Origin: Pseudomonadota bacterium
GTDB lineage: Bacteria > Pseudomonadota > Alphaproteobacteria > Kiloniellales > JACOMY01
Assembly (NCBI GenBank): GCA_029781795.1
Contig: JAKOWB010000448.1
Coordinates: 1 to 64,000, forward strand
Reading direction: 5' to 3'
DNA: 64,000 nt
This document shows, piece by piece, positions 61,858-64,000 of the stretch. The position numbers were made by a program, and so were the translations under genes. The notes beneath the pieces are model-generated. The model made no database searches. It was not told the DNA's origin and saw only the letters and a program-made list of their open reading frames with translations. Numbering within the stretch: the stretch's first letter is position 1; every line of letters begins with the position of its first letter.

Positions 61858-63012
61858 TCAGCCGCGCCGGAAGAACTGGGCCAGGCGTCGCGCGGCCTCG
61901 GCCATGTGGTCGTAGGGCCCGGCGAAGGAGATGCGCAGCGCGCGGCTGCCGCGATCGGGATCGAAGTCGGTGCCAGGGGCCAGCGCCACGCCGGTCTCCG
62001 CCAGCAGGCGCCGGCACAGCGCCTCGCTGTCGTTCGTCAGGTGGCCGACATCGGCGTAGAGATAGAAGGCACCGTCGGCCGGCGCCAGTCGATCGAGGCC
62101 GGCCTTCGGCAGTTCGGCCAGCAGCAGACCGCGCTTGGCAGCGTAGTCGGCGACATAGCCGTCGAGCACGTCACGACTGTCCAGCGCGCCCATGGCCGCT
62201 TCCTGCGACAGGGTCGGCACCGAGATCGCCAGGTTCTGCGCCAGGCACTCGACCGGCCGCACCAGGTCCTCGGGCAGCACCAGCCAGCCGATGCGCCAGC
62301 CGGTCATGGAGAAGTACTTGGAGAAGGAGTTGACGACGATGGCGCCGGGATCGAGATGCGCCAGCGTCGTGGCCGGGAAGCCGAAGGTGATGCCGTGGTA
62401 GATCTCGTCCGAGATCAGGCGGATGCCGCGCTCCCGGCAATAGCGCGACAGCGCCATGAGGTGCGCCTCGTCCAGCATGGTGCCGGTCGGGTTGGAGGGG
62501 CTGGCGACGATCAGCCCGTCGATGCGCCCCTCGACCCGGTCGAGCAGTGCCGGCGTCGGCTGGAAGCGGTCGGCCGCCTCGGCCGGCAGCAGCAGCGGCT
62601 CGCAGTCGAGTGCCTTGAGGATGTTCTTGTAGGCCGGATAGCCCGGCGCGGCGAGCGCCACGCGGTCGCCGGCCTCGAAGCTCGCCAGGAAGGCCAGCAG
62701 GAAGGCGCCGGACGAGCCGGTGGTGACGGCGATGCGCTCGGCCGCGACCTCGAGGCCATAGAAGTCCCGATAGTGCCGCGCCAGCGCCTGGCGCAGCGCC
62801 GGCAGGCCCAGCGCGTCGGTGTAGCCGAGGCGGCTCTTGTCCAGCGCGACGCGCGCCGCTTCCAGGGCCTTCGGCGGCGCCGGCGTGCCGGGCTGGCCGA
62901 CCTCGAGGTGCAGCACGCTCTGTCCGGCAGCCTCCCGCTGGTTGGCCTCGCGCAGGACATCCATCACCTTGAAGGCCGGCACGCGGCCGCGGGCGGCAAC
63001 CTTCAGCACCAT
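61858..63012 (-). CDS. class I/II aminotransferase, aspartate aminotransferase-like (384 aa)
   Basis: PLP fold type I transaminase: VAARGRVPAFKVMDVLREANQRE, LHLEVGQPGTPAPP, TTGSSGAFLLAFLASFEAGDRV, ASPSNPTGTMLDEAHL, SDEIYHGITFG, and the PLP Lys in NSFSKYFSMTGWRIGWLVLP. C-terminal carboxylate-binding Arg in RGSRALRISFAG. The substrate is probably an amino acid such as aspartate, alanine or a related one. First of a run of three minus-strand genes (with mtgA and the class V enzyme) spaced by 3 bases or overlapping. Confidence 0.92.
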   Translation of the reverse strand: MVLKVAARGRVPAFKVMDVLREANQREAAGQSVLHLEVGQPGTPAPPKALEAARVALDKSRLGYTDALGLPALRQALARHYRDFYGLEVAAERIAVTTGSSGAFLLAFLASFEAGDRVALAAPGYPAYKNILKALDCEPLLLPAEAADRFQPTPALLDRVEGRIDGLIVASPSNPTGTMLDEAHLMALSRYCRERGIRLISDEIYHGITFGFPATTLAHLDPGAIVVNSFSKYFSMTGWRIGWLVLPEDLVRPVECLAQNLAISVPTLSQEAAMGALDSRDVLDGYVADYAAKRGLLLAELPKAGLDRLAPADGAFYLYADVGHLTNDSEALCRRLLAETGVALAPGTDFDPDRGSRALRISFAGPYDHMAEAARRLAQFFRRG

Positions 63013-63050
63013 GTCGCTTGCTCCCTGACTTTGACTCTACTGCGCGATCT

Positions 63051-64000
63051 CTACTGCGCGACCTGCGACAGGCCGAAGCCGCGCGGGTCCTGGCCGACCT
63101 GGCAGCCCGTCGGCTCGCGCAGGCTGCCGGGACAGAACAGCGCGTTGACCAGGCCCATGGCCTGGATCGGCTGGATCTGGTGCCCCTTGGCACGCAGCGC
63201 GTCGACCACCGCGGGCGGCACGAACTGCTCGACGAAGGCGGCGTCGGGCAGGCCGTTGTGGTGCACCCGCCCGATTGCCATGGCGTCGGGGATCGCGCGC
63301 TCGTTGCCCAGCACCTCGAGCATTACGCGCACCAGCGCCGTGGGCCCGGCCGCGCCGTCGCCCGCCGCGCCCGCGAAATAGAGGCGCCCGTTGCCGCGCG
63401 TGCCGACCACGACCGCGACGGGCGAGATCGAGAGCCCGCCCGCCGGCGGCGCCGCCATGACGATGCCGGTGCCCGGTGCGACCCGGCCGGCGCCGAACAG
63501 TCCGTTCATGGTGAGGCCGCAGGCCACCGCATTGCCGAAGCGGTCGCCGGCGACGAAGGAGGTGCCGCCGGCCGGCTCGACCACCGGCTGCGGCTGCGGA
63601 CTGAGGGTGTTCACCGGCTGGTGGCGCGCGCCATCCAGCCGCGCGCTCTCCGCATTGGCGATCACCTGGTCCGGCGGCTGTGTGCTGGTGCCACCCGCCC
63701 CCATCCAGCCGGCACGGTCGGCGAAGGCCCGGGCAGAGGCTTCGAGGAAGAGATGATCGGCCTCGGCCTGGTCCTTGCCCGCGAAATCCACCGCCTCGGT
63801 CAGCAGGGTGTAGAGCTCGGCCGCGAGCAGACCATCGGCGGCGGGCGGTGGCGTGAACCATGCGAAGGCGCCATAGGCCTCGATCTCGACCGCCGGCGCA
63901 TAGGCGGGCACCGCGCTCCGCAACGCCTCCGGCGCGACGGGCAGGCCGACGCTGGCTGAAGCCTCCGAGAAGCGTTGCACGAAAGCCCCGGCGTGCAGAT
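63051..64000 (-). CDS. gamma-glutamyltransferase, partial (C-terminal part, 5' end outside window)
   Basis: The reading frame is open to the window edge. The visible 315 residues hold the small-subunit nucleophile region: VEPAGGTSFVAGDRFGNAVACGLTMNGLFGAGRVAPGTGIVM, where the Thr of GGTS is the autoprocessing nucleophile, followed by AMAIGRVHHNGLPDAAFVEQFVPPAVVDALRAKGHQI and the C-terminal ANALFCPG-like end. It would hydrolyse or transfer gamma-glutamyl groups in the periplasm. A possible link to gamma-glutamylamide metabolism at the other end of the window is speculative. A 14-base tandem duplication (TCGCGCAGTAG) spans its stop. Confidence 0.88.
   Translation of the reverse strand, partial: LHAGAFVQRFSEASASVGLPVAPEALRSAVPAYAPAVEIEAYGAFAWFTPPPAADGLLAAELYTLLTEAVDFAGKDQAEADHLFLEASARAFADRAGWMGAGGTSTQPPDQVIANAESARLDGARHQPVNTLSPQPQPVVEPAGGTSFVAGDRFGNAVACGLTMNGLFGAGRVAPGTGIVMAAPPAGGLSISPVAVVVGTRGNGRLYFAGAAGDGAAGPTALVRVMLEVLGNERAIPDAMAIGRVHHNGLPDAAFVEQFVPPAVVDALRAKGHQIQPIQAMGLVNALFCPGSLREPTGCQVGQDPRGFGLSQVAQ

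Overview
The window is about 68% GC and reads as chromosome of an alphaproteobacterium, most likely Rhodospirillales-like. The housekeeping block rne - amidase - mrcA - prfB (about 51-60 kb) has the order usual in Alphaproteobacteria. Many start sites have purine-rich Shine-Dalgarno sequences, and four dispersed palindromic repeats lie between genes. I saw no tRNA, rRNA, CRISPR array, transposase or integrase.

Most of the first 50 kb looks like a catabolic region for methylated and quaternary amines. 0-12 kb: a glutamine-synthetase-like ligase divergent from a FadR/GntR regulator; two divergent ammonium/methylammonium transporter genes, each followed by a tiny single-span membrane protein; an XRE-cupin regulator; then mgsA-mgsB-mgsC-gmaS, the N-methylglutamate synthase / gamma-glutamylmethylamide synthetase set. 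12-16 kb: a two-component pair and an APC permease. 16-32 kb: an LCCL-domain secreted protein; a branched-chain-type (HAAT) ABC transporter split over convergent strands with three accessory proteins; trimethylamine monooxygenase (tmm); a choline/aminoglycoside-kinase-like protein; a CNT nucleoside transporter; a DUF547 protein; TMAO demethylase (tdm); a flavin reductase. Inferred flow: trimethylamine to TMAO (Tmm) to dimethylamine plus formaldehyde (Tdm), and methylamine to gamma-glutamylmethylamide (GmaS) to N-methylglutamate (Mgs). The dimethylamine monooxygenase and N-methylglutamate dehydrogenase genes are not in the window.

32-38 kb: ribF, a GlxA-type AraC regulator, two secreted proteins sharing an Asp-rich repeat domain (one a trypsin-like protease), and a D,D-carboxypeptidase lacking a normal start codon. 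38.4-43.9 kb: a compositionally distinct module (LysR regulator, Rieske oxygenase of the carnitine/betaine type, orphan peptide-type binding protein, acyl-CoA ligase) that looks acquired. 44-49.2 kb: a carnitine / gamma-butyrobetaine cluster (BKACE, carnitine dehydrogenase-thioesterase fusion, acyl-CoA dehydrogenase, CaiD, second thioesterase) expected to end in glycine betaine. 49.2-64 kb: a lone flavin-dependent halogenase, then prfB with its programmed frameshift, PBP1A, amidase, RNase E, two aminotransferases, MtgA and a gamma-glutamyltransferase cut by the window edge.

The most interesting observations are a shared 16-bp sequence (about TGGTCC-N4-TTGGTT) at five intergenic positions next to the methylamine genes, which suggests one regulon, and the twice-repeated pairing of an Amt transporter with a small membrane protein.
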